From: Chryseolinea sp. H1M3-3
GTDB lineage: Bacteria > Bacteroidota > Bacteroidia > Cytophagales > Cyclobacteriaceae
Length of the DNA stretch: 64,000 nucleotides
NCBI RefSeq assembly: GCF_029360725.1
Contig: NZ_JARKMY010000010.1
Location: forward strand, 762,431 to 826,430
Reading direction: 5' to 3'
The notes below the pieces were generated by a model. The model was not told the origin of the DNA. It ran no database searches and saw only the letters and a list, made by a program, of their open reading frames with translations. The number at the start of each line of letters is the position of its first letter. The first letter of the stretch is position 1. A program made the translations under genes and the position numbers. Of this stretch, positions 42,366 through 51,273 are shown piece after piece.

Positions 42366-43364
42366 ATGAAAAAACTTGTCGCCGCGATTATACTCCTCAC
42401 ATTTACCTCTTGCTCAGAAGATGTCCCGGTTAAACAAGCAGCGGGATGGACCATTTATAATACCAGTAACTCGGCGCTTAGCAGTGATCAAATCCAGGCT
42501 ATCGTTATTGAAAATGATATCAAATGGGTCGGCACTCCCGCCGGATTGACAAGAATTGACGGCGATCAATGGAGCACGTTTACAACAGCAAATGCGTCAC
42601 TCCCTTCTGATTTTATCACCTCAATCGCGGTTGACAAATCGGGTAATACCTGGGTTGGAACCGATAAGGGTTTAGGTAAGTATGACGGCACAGTGTGGTC
42701 GGTAAGTGAAAAATTTGCAAATCAATTTATTACCAAACTCCACTACGACAGCCGTTCAAATATTTTATGGATCGGAACGGATAAGGGATTAGGAAAATAT
42801 GATGGCATTGCGTGGGAACGCTATGATGACCCCGAATCTGCATTGATGGATATGTACGTCAGTTCACTTGCAACAGCCTCCGATGGCACGTTATGGATGG
42901 GTTCATTTGACCATTTTGCATTTGTAGGAAGGTTGCTAAAATACGATGGTGACTCGTGGACTTCTTATAAGCTTGACCAACGCAATTTAAACTCATGTTT
43001 TCCAGATGTACTGGCCGTTGATTCAGAGAACGTTGTCTGGATGGGCGTAAAAGGTACTATGGGTGGAATGGTCGTGCGCATAGACGGCGACAGATGGGAT
43101 ATTTATAATCGATTTACTTCAGCTCATTTTGGTGGTGGCGGTATAACTGCCATTACCCTGGCAGACAACGTAAAATGGATCACCAGCTCAACAGGCATTA
43201 CCTGCTATGACAATACCACATGGAGGAGTTTTACAAAAACCAACAGCGGATTGCCCGATGATCACATCCTCACAATGGTGATTGATAAAGCTGGCAATAA
43301 ATGGTTTGGCACACTAACGAATGGGCTAGTGGTATGGGCGGATGGTGCAAAGTCAAAACGGTAA
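42366..43364 (+). CDS. Stand-alone two-component-regulator propeller lipoprotein
   Basis: Lipoprotein signal MKKLVAAIILLTFTSC with Cys at 16. The rest is a beta-propeller of Reg_prop-type blades (WVGTPAGLTRIDG, WVGTDKGLGKYDG, WIGTDKGLGKYDG, WMGVKGT, WFGTLTNGLVVW), about six or seven. Unlike the sensors at 18713 and 55752 it ends after the propeller, with no Y_Y_Y, membrane or kinase part. It may be a binding protein that presents a ligand at the outer surface. Confidence 0.8.
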   Translation: MKKLVAAIILLTFTSCSEDVPVKQAAGWTIYNTSNSALSSDQIQAIVIENDIKWVGTPAGLTRIDGDQWSTFTTANASLPSDFITSIAVDKSGNTWVGTDKGLGKYDGTVWSVSEKFANQFITKLHYDSRSNILWIGTDKGLGKYDGIAWERYDDPESALMDMYVSSLATASDGTLWMGSFDHFAFVGRLLKYDGDSWTSYKLDQRNLNSCFPDVLAVDSENVVWMGVKGTMGGMVVRIDGDRWDIYNRFTSAHFGGGGITAITLADNVKWITSSTGITCYDNTTWRSFTKTNSGLPDDHILTMVIDKAGNKWFGTLTNGLVVWADGAKSKR

Positions 43365-43455
43365 CGCTAACCTTTCGAGCTACAGGTTGTTTAAATTACT
43401 ACATTCTTCGGAACTTGGCGTTTAGCATTCATACATTGTAATCAAACATTTTTTT

Positions 43456-44028
43456 ATGCAGTCAAACCTCCTTTGGGCGGGACGTGAATATTACTCACTG
43501 GAAAACTGCCTGGTAAATACGACCGACGAAGGCTCGGAAATCGATTCGATCATTGTTGGCAGGTACGAGGAAAAGATCTACCGGGTAGCCTATAAAATCA
43601 AAACAAATCAACATTGGGAAACCATTTATTTTGAAATCCATAGTCAGCATAGCGATCAACGAAAACACATTCTATTTGAAAGCGATGGTAAGGGCAATTG
43701 GAAGGTCGATGGCAAACACGCTGATCAATTCAAAGGATGTATTGACGTTGACATTCCCTTAACACCGTTTACAAATACGTTGCCCATTAACAGACTCAAA
43801 TTTGCACCGGGTGAAGAAAGACAAATACAGGTTATCTATGTCAACCTTTTAGAACAACAAATAATACCCGTTAAACAGAAGTACATCCGCCTTTCAAAAA
43901 ACGAATATCACTATGAGAATATTCCCAACGACTTTGAAGCAAAGATCGAAGTAGATGAACTAGGATTTGTTGATGATTACCCTTCGTTATTTGTACGATC
44001 AGCTATATTAATGTCAAACTATCATTAG
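43456..44028 (+). CDS. Putative glycolipid-binding family protein
   Basis: A 190-residue cytoplasmic beta-barrel-type protein matching the Glycolipid_bind (DUF1089) family: LLWAGREYYSLENCLV near the start, GKGNWKVDGKHADQFKGCIDVDIPLTPFTNTLPI in the centre, and KQKYIRLSKNEYHYENI. The family name rests on a distant relative; the ligand is unproven. No operon partner. Confidence 0.72.
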   Translation: MQSNLLWAGREYYSLENCLVNTTDEGSEIDSIIVGRYEEKIYRVAYKIKTNQHWETIYFEIHSQHSDQRKHILFESDGKGNWKVDGKHADQFKGCIDVDIPLTPFTNTLPINRLKFAPGEERQIQVIYVNLLEQQIIPVKQKYIRLSKNEYHYENIPNDFEAKIEVDELGFVDDYPSLFVRSAILMSNYH

Positions 44029-44390
44029 CGTTGGGATACAGATATATATTTAGAACGATTAAAAGAACCACCTCCCGGAATAACACACACCGTTCGGAAA
44101 ACTTGCTACCCCATTTCATACACGGCTATTCCCCGCCTGATGTCAACGCTTTCGTAGTTGAGCTCAAATGGATTTCCCGTCTTTTTTGATCCTTCGGCCC
44201 TGGTTCAAGCAGGTTTTTTTCAACCGCAAAAAAACGACAAAACCTCAAAATTTGGAGAATTTTCGTTTTTGTGCGTTTGTAGAGCATTAAAGTTCCTACA
44301 CTCTTACTACAGATTGCTTATTTATTGCCTATAGTTTATGATCCGATGGATTGGCATGCTATATTTGATCGTCTTTTTAAAATCACGTCC
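44029..44390. other. Gene-free stretch with an AT-rich hairpin
   Basis: Holds an inverted repeat near 44226-44277 (CGCAAAAAAACGA with TTTTCGTTTTTGTGCG around CCTCAAAATTTGGAG). The preceding TTTCAACCGCAAA is shared with the palindrome at 29460-29499. No ORF supported. Confidence 0.45.
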
Positions 44391-44984
44391 ATGGCCGAAG
44401 CTACAAGCACCCTACACAGACACATCAGAGGAGCAGTCGGGGACTTCATTTTTCGTAACTACAATGGTAAAACCATTGTTTCCCTGCGTCCTGTCTATAA
44501 GAATGAGACTAATACCGAAGCCCGACGACTGGCACGCGACCGTTTCAGGGAGGCTGCAAACTATGCGAGCAATGCTATGGAGAATCCAAAGCAGAAAGCG
44601 TATTATCAACAAAAGGCGCGGCAACTAAAACTGCCCAATCCTTATACCGCGGCCATAACAGATTACTTACGAAAAGCAAAGGCTGTCGCCTTCAAACCTT
44701 CCAGCTTTAGTGCACGGAAGGGAGAAACGATCATCCTCCGGATATCCAAAACTGTTTTTAAGATCAGCAGGATCAAGGCCATGTTATGTGACCAACAGGG
44801 TAACGTACTAAGCGAGCAGCATCTGACCACAACGGGCGATCAAAAGTTATTCTATTTAAAATTCACCGACGACTTCCCCGATTTCGACAAGCTTAAAATC
44901 ACAACGGATGAGCCGGGCGACCAGGAGTACGCCATTCATCGTTCAGCATTCATCATCCCTAGCCTCGAATTAGTGCCTCAGTAA
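44391..44984 (+). CDS. Hypothetical protein
   Basis: The ATG at 44391 (MAEATSTLHRHIRGAVGDFIFRNYNGKTIVSLRP) is chosen because this N-terminus resembles a small conserved family in Bacteroidota; a TTG at 44325 would add 22 residues. Residues 1-100 are basic and helical (NASNAMENPKQKAYYQQKARQ-like), residues 105-197 form a beta-rich domain (FSARKGETIILRISKTVFKIS). No known function. It precedes the Crp/Fnr gene by 36 bases and may share its transcript. Confidence 0.6.
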   Translation: MAEATSTLHRHIRGAVGDFIFRNYNGKTIVSLRPVYKNETNTEARRLARDRFREAANYASNAMENPKQKAYYQQKARQLKLPNPYTAAITDYLRKAKAVAFKPSSFSARKGETIILRISKTVFKISRIKAMLCDQQGNVLSEQHLTTTGDQKLFYLKFTDDFPDFDKLKITTDEPGDQEYAIHRSAFIIPSLELVPQ

Positions 44985-45020
44985 TAACCAGAAATTCAGT
45001 ACCAAAGGAATCCAAATAAA

Positions 45021-45593
45021 ATGGAAAACCTTCTGAAATATATTCACGCACTGACAGAATTTTCTGACGATAGTTGGAAACAGTTGCTGCCGGCATTAAC
45101 TAAAAAAGAGCTCAGGAAAAATCAATTTTTGCTTAAAGCCGGAGACGTCTGCCATGCTCTCTTTTATATCGACAAAGGTTATTGTAAAAGTTACTATGAA
45201 GTCGATGGCATTATAAAAAATACCGGTTTCTTTTTTGAAAACGAGATCGCAACAAATATCAACAGCTTTGGCAGTGGGCAGAAATCGGCATATAGCATTA
45301 TAGCCTGTGAGCCTTTAACTGCCATCTGCTTCGATAAGGAAAAACTATTTCAGGCATCTAAACAAACACCTGAAATCGAAACGTTAGGACGCAACTGTAT
45401 CCGGCTATATGCGTCAAAGCAGGAAGAATTTTCAAACTTGTTTAAACTTTATTCACCCCAGGAGCGATTGGAATACATAGAATCTAAACATCCTCAAATC
45501 CTCCAACGCGTTCCGCTTACGCAATTGGCTTCATTCCTGGGCGTTGCCCGAGAAACGCTTAGCAGAATTAGAAAACGCCGCGCATTTTTGTGA
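45021..45593 (+). CDS. Crp/Fnr-family transcriptional regulator
   Basis: A 190-residue regulator. Residues about 10-120 form the cyclic-nucleotide-binding-like jelly roll (NQFLLKAGDVCHALFYIDKGYCKSYYEVDG), followed by a dimer helix and a C-terminal winged-helix with LTQLASFLGVARETLSRIRKRR as recognition helix. The ligand-pocket motif of true CRP (RE...S) is not present, as is usual for this Bacteroidota subgroup. The next gene, 58 bases downstream, is a VOC protein, a plausible co-transcribed target. Confidence 0.87.
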   Translation: MENLLKYIHALTEFSDDSWKQLLPALTKKELRKNQFLLKAGDVCHALFYIDKGYCKSYYEVDGIIKNTGFFFENEIATNINSFGSGQKSAYSIIACEPLTAICFDKEKLFQASKQTPEIETLGRNCIRLYASKQEEFSNLFKLYSPQERLEYIESKHPQILQRVPLTQLASFLGVARETLSRIRKRRAFL

Positions 45594-45651
45594 CGATCGT
45601 CACAGGTCAACGCGAAATGCATTTTCAAACTTTGCATAAAAATATATCACT

Positions 45652-46068
45652 ATGCAAAAGTTGAAAAAAATAGATTCACAGACCAACATCCTGACCTGGT
45701 TTGAAATTCCTGTCGTTGATACAACAAGAGCGAAGAAATTTTATGAAACTATTCTTGACATTGAGATGACGACGCGTGCCTTTCCAGGAACCGATGAAGA
45801 ACTAACCTTTTTCCCCTATGACCCCAGTGTCATACAAGCCACCTCAGGAAGAGTAACGGGTGTTTTAGCCAAGTCGAACACGAATTCTCCATCCGGCAAT
45901 GGAACAATGGTTTACATCAATGCAAGTCCAAGCATCGAGATTGTGCTAAACAAAGTAACGCAGGCGGGAGGTAAAATCATTGTGCCCAAAACAGAAATGA
46001 ACGCCGGCTATATAGCAGTCATTATGGATTCCGAAGGCAACAGGGTCGGGCTTCATGCAGAGCAATAA
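45652..46068 (+). CDS. VOC family protein
   Basis: A 138-residue glyoxalase/dioxygenase-fold protein: LTWFEIPVVDTTRAKKFYETILDIEM, GTMVYINASPSIEIVLNKVTQAGGKIIVPKTEM and a terminal IAVIMDSEGNRVGLHAEQ with the usual D-x-E-G-N and LH motifs. The PhnB/CPPED-like subgroup is small-molecule binding; substrate unknown. It follows the Crp/Fnr gene and ends before a strong bidirectional terminator. Confidence 0.82.
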   Translation: MQKLKKIDSQTNILTWFEIPVVDTTRAKKFYETILDIEMTTRAFPGTDEELTFFPYDPSVIQATSGRVTGVLAKSNTNSPSGNGTMVYINASPSIEIVLNKVTQAGGKIIVPKTEMNAGYIAVIMDSEGNRVGLHAEQ

Positions 46069-46130
46069 ATAAAATCACACTCAGGCTGAGACTGCTTGCG
46101 TAGCGTTCTCAAAAAAATGGGCGGCAAACA

Positions 46131-46163
46131 AAAAAAGCATGTCGTTGTCCAACATGCTTTTTT
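46131..46163. terminator. Bidirectional intrinsic terminator
   Basis: AAAAAAGCATGT (46131-46142) pairs exactly with ACATGCTTTTTT (46152-46163) around a nine-base loop, giving T runs on both strands. It separates the convergent VOC and GH43 genes. Confidence 0.85.
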
Positions 46164-46186
46164 GATTTCTTTTGATTTAGAAACGA

Positions 46187-47311
46187 CTACTTATGGTACG
46201 CGTCAATTGGCTGAATGGTATCATCAGGGTTATACTTCAGCTCAGTTACCTTTATTGTTCTTAAATGCGTTTTATCTTCTGAGAACACGCTGTCATGGTA
46301 GAACAAATACCATTTGCCATTGATCTCAACAATGGAGTGGTGATTTGTCCAGCCCACGACAGGGTTTAAGATTACGCCTTTGTAAGTAAATGGTCCATAG
46401 GGACTGTCACCAATTGCATAAGCGATAAAATGGGTGTCGCCGGTAGAGTACGAAAAGTAATACTTGCCGTTGTATTTGTGCACCCAGGAAGCCTCGAAAA
46501 ACCTTCTGTCGTGGTCACCGCCCAACAGCGGCTTTCCTTCCGGATCAAGAATTTTTACGTCCTTCACAGGTCCTGCAAAGCTTAACATATCCTTGCTCAT
46601 TAATGCAACGCGCGGGCTGATCGCAGGAAGGCTGTCTTTTTTTAAATCGGTCTTTGACCCCGTAGAATCATATTTCCCATCGCTCCACCGCTGAAGCTGT
46701 CCGCCCCAGATACCACCGAAGTACATATATGATTTTCCATCTGTATCCGTAAACACGGCAGGGTCAATGCTGTAACTTCCCTTGATAAAGTTAGGCTCCG
46801 CCTTGAATGGGCCCGTCGGGGAAGCGCTTGTAGCAACGCCGATATGAAAAACGTCCTTCTTATCCTTAACCGGGAAGTACAAATAATACTTGCCATTTTT
46901 GAAAGCTGCATCCGGCGCCCACATTTGGCGGCCCGCCCAAGGCACATCTTTGATATCCAATGCCACACCATGGTCAGTCACTTTTCCGCCGATGCTATCC
47001 ATCGACAGCACGTGATAATCTTTCATATCAAAATGGCCGCCTTCATCGTCCTGAGGTACGTTGGACTCTATGTCGTGGGAAGGATAAATATAAATTTTCC
47101 CATTGAACACATGGGCCGAGGGATCTGCGGTATACATGTGAGTCACCAGCGGCTCGTTTATCGGTTTTGGTAGTTCTTTTTTCGCAACAGAGTCCTGTGC
47201 GACAGAATCAGCTTCGTTTACAACCGTCTCGGTCTTTTTACCTTGACAGGCGCTGATTAGAAGCCCAATGGCGAGTAATGTGCCACCGGAAAATTTTAAA
47301 TGGTTTTTCAT
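46187..47311 (-). CDS. Glycoside hydrolase family 43 lipoprotein
   Basis: Exported arabinan/xylan-type glycosidase. Lipoprotein signal ends LLISAC (Cys about 22). The five-bladed GH43 propeller starts at THMYTADPSAHVFNGKIYIYPSHD (catalytic Asp), contains SIDPAVFTDTDGKSYMYFGG (pKa-tuning Asp) and FFEASWVHKYNGKYYFSYSTGD (catalytic Glu). 374 residues, a single domain. Substrate, typically an arabinosyl or xylosyl linkage, is not resolved. It is not within a SusC/D locus in this window. Confidence 0.9.
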   Translation of the reverse strand: MKNHLKFSGGTLLAIGLLISACQGKKTETVVNEADSVAQDSVAKKELPKPINEPLVTHMYTADPSAHVFNGKIYIYPSHDIESNVPQDDEGGHFDMKDYHVLSMDSIGGKVTDHGVALDIKDVPWAGRQMWAPDAAFKNGKYYLYFPVKDKKDVFHIGVATSASPTGPFKAEPNFIKGSYSIDPAVFTDTDGKSYMYFGGIWGGQLQRWSDGKYDSTGSKTDLKKDSLPAISPRVALMSKDMLSFAGPVKDVKILDPEGKPLLGGDHDRRFFEASWVHKYNGKYYFSYSTGDTHFIAYAIGDSPYGPFTYKGVILNPVVGWTNHHSIVEINGKWYLFYHDSVFSEDKTHLRTIKVTELKYNPDDTIQPIDAYHK

Positions 47312-47541
47312 TTTTAGTTAATTGGGTTTAATAAAAGCATTTCCAAGATAAATATTTTATCATTCGATTTATCCGAATTCATTATGAAAACAATACATTT
47401 AATAACCGTACAGCACGGGTCTTAACAATCCCACGAAAAGCAGAAGTTGAAGCTGTATAATCGTTAGATGAATATCAGAAAATGCATACGTGTCTTAAAT
47501 TTTGTACTTCAGTTAACATCACCTCCTACAACCTTAAAGTA

Positions 47542-49107
47542 ATGATAGCTAAACCAATCGTATTACAACTTTTCATTTTCATCTTTTTCATTGGCATTTC
47601 AGAAGCACAAGAACGGGTAATCAGTGCCAACAAAAGTCTTATTAGTTTGTCTGCCATTAAAGGTACGACAAGTCGATGTGATACGTTGATCCTTTTTTCA
47701 AATCGCGATTATAACATAAGAGATATAAAAATTGCAGGCACGCATGCATCCTATTTCCGTTTGACCAATAAATCCTTTTCAAAAATCTCCGTTGGTAAGC
47801 CGGCAAAAATCGCTCTCGTTTTCGAACCGCCTTCAAATTTTACTGGTATTGCAGAAGCATTTGTAAAAATCAATAGCAATACTTTAACGATACCACTTTA
47901 TGGGCTCAGTACGCAAGGGCTTGAAGGTGAAAACGAGGCACCGTTGGCGCAGGTAGTGGAGGCTCTCGGACTAAAAATCAACCTCGGCTGGACCACGTTG
48001 GCAAATCACCTCCGGCCTGAATTACAAGGTGAAGAACTTACGCCGTCCCTTTTTGTGAAAGCAGATACAGGAACGGTAGTAATGATACCTGTTGCCCGTT
48101 ACTCACCCGACTTTCCACTGAACTTTGGATACTACACTCAGGGAAATCATGGCCCCGTTCAACATCAAGCGGGTATATTGGCAGCGGCTGGAAATATTCC
48201 GGAGCACCAAACTTTGTATCCAGCCCTGGCAGAAGGCGCAACGTCTTTTGATCCGGGTGATAAACAATTCGGGTTTTATGCTACAAGCCCGGGGCATACG
48301 CTCTATTCTGAAGATATTTGGAACATGCTTTTTTATCCAACGCATGCCACCCATGCTATCCGCATTTACCCAGTGCGTGATAACACCGGAAAAACTATTC
48401 CCAATACCTATCTCGTTGGTATGGAGGAAGCTGCGAATGGTGATTATAATGATTATGTCTTCCTGGTGAAAAATATCAAGCCTGTAAACCTTTCAGAAAA
48501 ATTCACTTCCCTGTTCAATGGCGAAAATCTTAACGGCTGGTATACCTGGCTAGAAGGTAAAGGAAAGAATAATGATCCTGAAGGAAATTTTACAGTCGCA
48601 AACGGAGAAATTGCTGACACAGGAAAAACACTTGGTTACATCATGAGTGAAAAAGCGTATGGCAATTATCATTTCACCCTAGATTTCAAATGGGGACAAA
48701 AGCGATGGCCGCCGCGTGATAACGCAAAACGCGATAGTGGCATTTGTTACAACGTACCGGCTGAGGAATCCGATAAGATTTGGCCACAATCCATTGAATG
48801 CCAGATTCAGGAAGGTGATGTTGGTGATTTTTGGCTTATAGGCTACAGCACTATACAGGTAGATAAAAAACAAAATGCACCACAACGTTATTCACAGATT
48901 GTAAAAAAGAAAGATGCCGAGAAACCAACCGGTGAGTGGAACACCGTCGAAGTAATTTCCTTCAACGGGAAATGTGTTCACATCGTCAACGGTGTTATTG
49001 TGAACTTCGGAGAGAATGCAAGCCTGATCGGTGGAAAAATTCTGCTACAATCCGAATACGCTGAGGTGTACTACCGGAATGTTAAAATCCGGGAACTGGG
49101 TTTGTAG
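47542..49107 (+). CDS. Exported protein with C-terminal DUF1080 (3-keto-disaccharide hydrolase-like) domain
   Basis: The ATG at 47542 is chosen since it gives the signal peptide MIAKPIVLQLFIFIFFIGISEAQ; the longer frame start would hide it. Residues about 25-135 form an Ig-like/ASPM-type sandwich (FKISGxHASYF-like, LVFEPPSNFTGIAEA), about 140-320 a beta-rich middle domain, and about 325-520 the DUF1080 concanavalin-like domain beginning FTSLFNGENLNGWYTWLEG and including SGICYNVP and IECQIQEGDVGDFW. DUF1080 enzymes cleave 3-keto-glycosides or bind glycans. This could complement the GMC cluster at 13.5-17.8 kb. Confidence 0.8.
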   Translation: MIAKPIVLQLFIFIFFIGISEAQERVISANKSLISLSAIKGTTSRCDTLILFSNRDYNIRDIKIAGTHASYFRLTNKSFSKISVGKPAKIALVFEPPSNFTGIAEAFVKINSNTLTIPLYGLSTQGLEGENEAPLAQVVEALGLKINLGWTTLANHLRPELQGEELTPSLFVKADTGTVVMIPVARYSPDFPLNFGYYTQGNHGPVQHQAGILAAAGNIPEHQTLYPALAEGATSFDPGDKQFGFYATSPGHTLYSEDIWNMLFYPTHATHAIRIYPVRDNTGKTIPNTYLVGMEEAANGDYNDYVFLVKNIKPVNLSEKFTSLFNGENLNGWYTWLEGKGKNNDPEGNFTVANGEIADTGKTLGYIMSEKAYGNYHFTLDFKWGQKRWPPRDNAKRDSGICYNVPAEESDKIWPQSIECQIQEGDVGDFWLIGYSTIQVDKKQNAPQRYSQIVKKKDAEKPTGEWNTVEVISFNGKCVHIVNGVIVNFGENASLIGGKILLQSEYAEVYYRNVKIRELGL

Positions 49108-49240
49108 TTGGTTAAGAGGTGAGGAATCAAAACACAAACCATCGGAAAAGCAAACACTATTTCCAGCAAGCCACGGCAATAGTCACTCGGCAGAGACTTG
49201 AACCTATTGTAGTTTTCCTCCCATCTCATAAATTTATTCA

Positions 49241-49987
49241 ATGAATAAGATTATCTTAATTACCGGCGGGAGTCAGGGGATTGGTGCGGCAACGGCACGC
49301 CTGGCTGCCAAAAGAAATTATACTGTTTGTATAAATTATCACAAGAATGATGACGCGGCAAATAGCGTCGTAAAGGAAATTGAAAACGACGGTGGGCATG
49401 CGTTCGCCTTTAAAGCCGACATTTCAAAAGAAGCAGAAGTTCTCAGATTATTTAAACAGATCGATCATCAGATTGGAAGAATATCAGGGTTAGTGAACAA
49501 CGCGGGTATCATTCTGCAACAAGAACGATTTATTAATATGACAGAAGAACGCCTTCAAAAAACTTTTGCTACCAATGTGTTTGGAAGTTTTTTATGCGCA
49601 AGGGAAGCCATTAAACGTATGTCGACGAAACTCGGCGGAGCGGGCGGAAGCATCGTCAACTTATCATCGATCGCTGCGCGATTAGGTGCACCGTTCGAAT
49701 ACATCGATTACGCAGCTGCCAAGGGTGCCATCGATACGATGACCATCGGATTAGCAAAAGAGATCGCGGACGAAAATATTCGTGTTAACGTTGTTCGGCC
49801 AGGTCTAATCCACACCGACATCCATGCAAAAGCCGGCGAGCCTGGCCGAATTGAACGTGTCAAGTCACTCATACCGTTAAAACGGGGCGGTCAGCCGGAA
49901 GAAGTAGCAAACATGATTCTTTGGTTGCTCTCGGACGAAGCTTCCTATGTTACCGGATCGATCTTTGACGTAACCGGTGGGAGGTGA
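49241..49987 (+). CDS. SDR-family oxidoreductase
   Basis: Short-chain dehydrogenase of 248 residues. The cofactor motif is TGGSQGIGAA, NNAG follows near 90, and the catalytic S-Y-K set appears in NLSSIAARLGAPFEYIDYAAAKGA; VRPGLIHTDIH is the usual substrate-loop segment, and VTGSIFDVTGGR the C-terminus. The FabG/glucose-1-dehydrogenase subgroup is likely; the substrate is not assignable. NADP use is possible because a basic residue (Arg/Lys) follows the second strand. Confidence 0.87.
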   Translation: MNKIILITGGSQGIGAATARLAAKRNYTVCINYHKNDDAANSVVKEIENDGGHAFAFKADISKEAEVLRLFKQIDHQIGRISGLVNNAGIILQQERFINMTEERLQKTFATNVFGSFLCAREAIKRMSTKLGGAGGSIVNLSSIAARLGAPFEYIDYAAAKGAIDTMTIGLAKEIADENIRVNVVRPGLIHTDIHAKAGEPGRIERVKSLIPLKRGGQPEEVANMILWLLSDEASYVTGSIFDVTGGR

Positions 49988-50136
49988 TGGTTGGGAAATG
50001 TAAGCGCCCGACATAAGCTAGTGCTGGGGCGTAGACTAGTGCTAAGGCTATACAAGTCGCATGAGATCTACACCTTTACCACCGACTACGAACTACCATT
50101 TATAACGACGATAGAAGGTAGTCCCGGCCATTAAAC

Positions 50137-51204
50137 CTAAATCCGTTCTACTCCTAAACCGGGTTTATCCGAGCACATCATGAATCCATCTTTCAAAATG
50201 AATCCACCTTTTACGACATCGCGGCCGAGGTCGAAGCTGCCGTCGAGGTCGATGTACTTCGTGTTTGAGCAAGCAAATGCCGCGTGTAGGGCGGCAGTAA
50301 TACTTACAATACTTTCGTCGTTACATCCCCAGAACAAGTCAATATTTTCGTGCAAAGCGATGTCAGCAATTTTCAAAGCCTGACTTACTCCGCCGCATTT
50401 CATCAGCTTGATGTTAAAAATGGCGGCTGCTTTCGGCGGCTTGATCAGCTCAATCGCATCGGCTGGTGTTATCAATGATTCGTCTGCTGCAATCACCTGT
50501 CTTACTTCCTTCGGCAGGCTTTTCATTTCGGAGATCTCTTTAGCGGGAAGCGGTTGTTCAATCAATTCCACATCGACATCATACGTACGTCCGTAAAACT
50601 GAATGGTTTGTTCGGTAGTGTACCCTTGGTTCGCATCACAACGGATGACAATTCCATTACCAAATTTCTCGCGCAGCTTTAAAACACGTTCTACATCTTC
50701 ATCCAGGTCTTTTCCCAGTTTTACTTTGATTACCTTAAAACCACGCTTGATGTAATCCTGCGCTTCTTTCAACGTGTCTTCTACACTTTTTATTCCAATG
50801 GTATTTGACGTAGGAAGCTTCTTGATTTTTTGGCCGAGAAATTTAACCAACGGAATTCCTAAAAACTTGGTGAATGCATCATGCAACGCGATATCCAGCG
50901 CAGCTCTGGCGGAAGGGTTGTCAGGGAATTTTTTCCAGACTTCAAAATTAAGTTGATTGAATTCACGGATATCGCGCCCGATCAGGAACTGAATATTCTT
51001 TTCTTTTAATGCATCGAGACATTGATCTAACGTCTCCCCTACTACATATTCACTGGGGTTGCCTGCTCCAATGCCGGTCACACCATTGTCCAGTGTTATT
51101 TCCACAAAAGCGTTTTTTACCTCATCAATGGTTTTGAAAGCTATGGTATAGGGCTTTGTGTTTCCTAGGTCAACGCTCCAAACTTTTATGTCTTTAATTT
51201 TCAT
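50137..51204 (-). CDS. dgcA: Enolase-superfamily epimerase, dipeptide-epimerase type (DgcA-like)
   Basis: Mandelate-racemase/muconate-lactonizing family. Catalytic Lys in VIKVKLG (KxK), metal ligands Asp in RCDANQGY, Glu in LIEQPLP and Asp in AADESL, and the second Lys in NIKLMKCGG are all present. DLDGSFDL near the C-terminus is typical of dipeptide epimerases. The adjacent DUF1611 gene suggests the DgcA-DgcN partnership recalled from D-glutamate catabolism, in which DgcA racemises N-acetyl-D-Glu. L-Ala-D/L-Glu epimerase is an alternative. A TTCAACACT leader repeat abuts its start. Confidence 0.75.
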   Translation of the reverse strand: MKIKDIKVWSVDLGNTKPYTIAFKTIDEVKNAFVEITLDNGVTGIGAGNPSEYVVGETLDQCLDALKEKNIQFLIGRDIREFNQLNFEVWKKFPDNPSARAALDIALHDAFTKFLGIPLVKFLGQKIKKLPTSNTIGIKSVEDTLKEAQDYIKRGFKVIKVKLGKDLDEDVERVLKLREKFGNGIVIRCDANQGYTTEQTIQFYGRTYDVDVELIEQPLPAKEISEMKSLPKEVRQVIAADESLITPADAIELIKPPKAAAIFNIKLMKCGGVSQALKIADIALHENIDLFWGCNDESIVSITAALHAAFACSNTKYIDLDGSFDLGRDVVKGGFILKDGFMMCSDKPGLGVERI

Positions 51205-51210
51205 GCTGGA

Positions 51211-51258
51211 AGTGTTGAGGTGTTGAGGTTCGGAGTGTTGAAGTTGGGTGTTGTGTTC
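51211..51258 (-). repeat. TTCAACACT-rich leader repeat, copy 3
   Basis: On the minus strand the leader reads CTTCAACACTCCGAACC then TCAACACCTCAACACTTC, ending a few bases before the ATG at 51204. Same family and position as copies 1 and 2. Confidence 0.65.
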
Positions 51259-51273
51259 ATCATGGTTTCTATT

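Noticed and set aside
46096-46323. 75-codon plus-strand ORF over the VOC-GH43 intergenic region
   Set aside because: Contains the terminator hairpin and overlaps the GH43 gene on the other strand.
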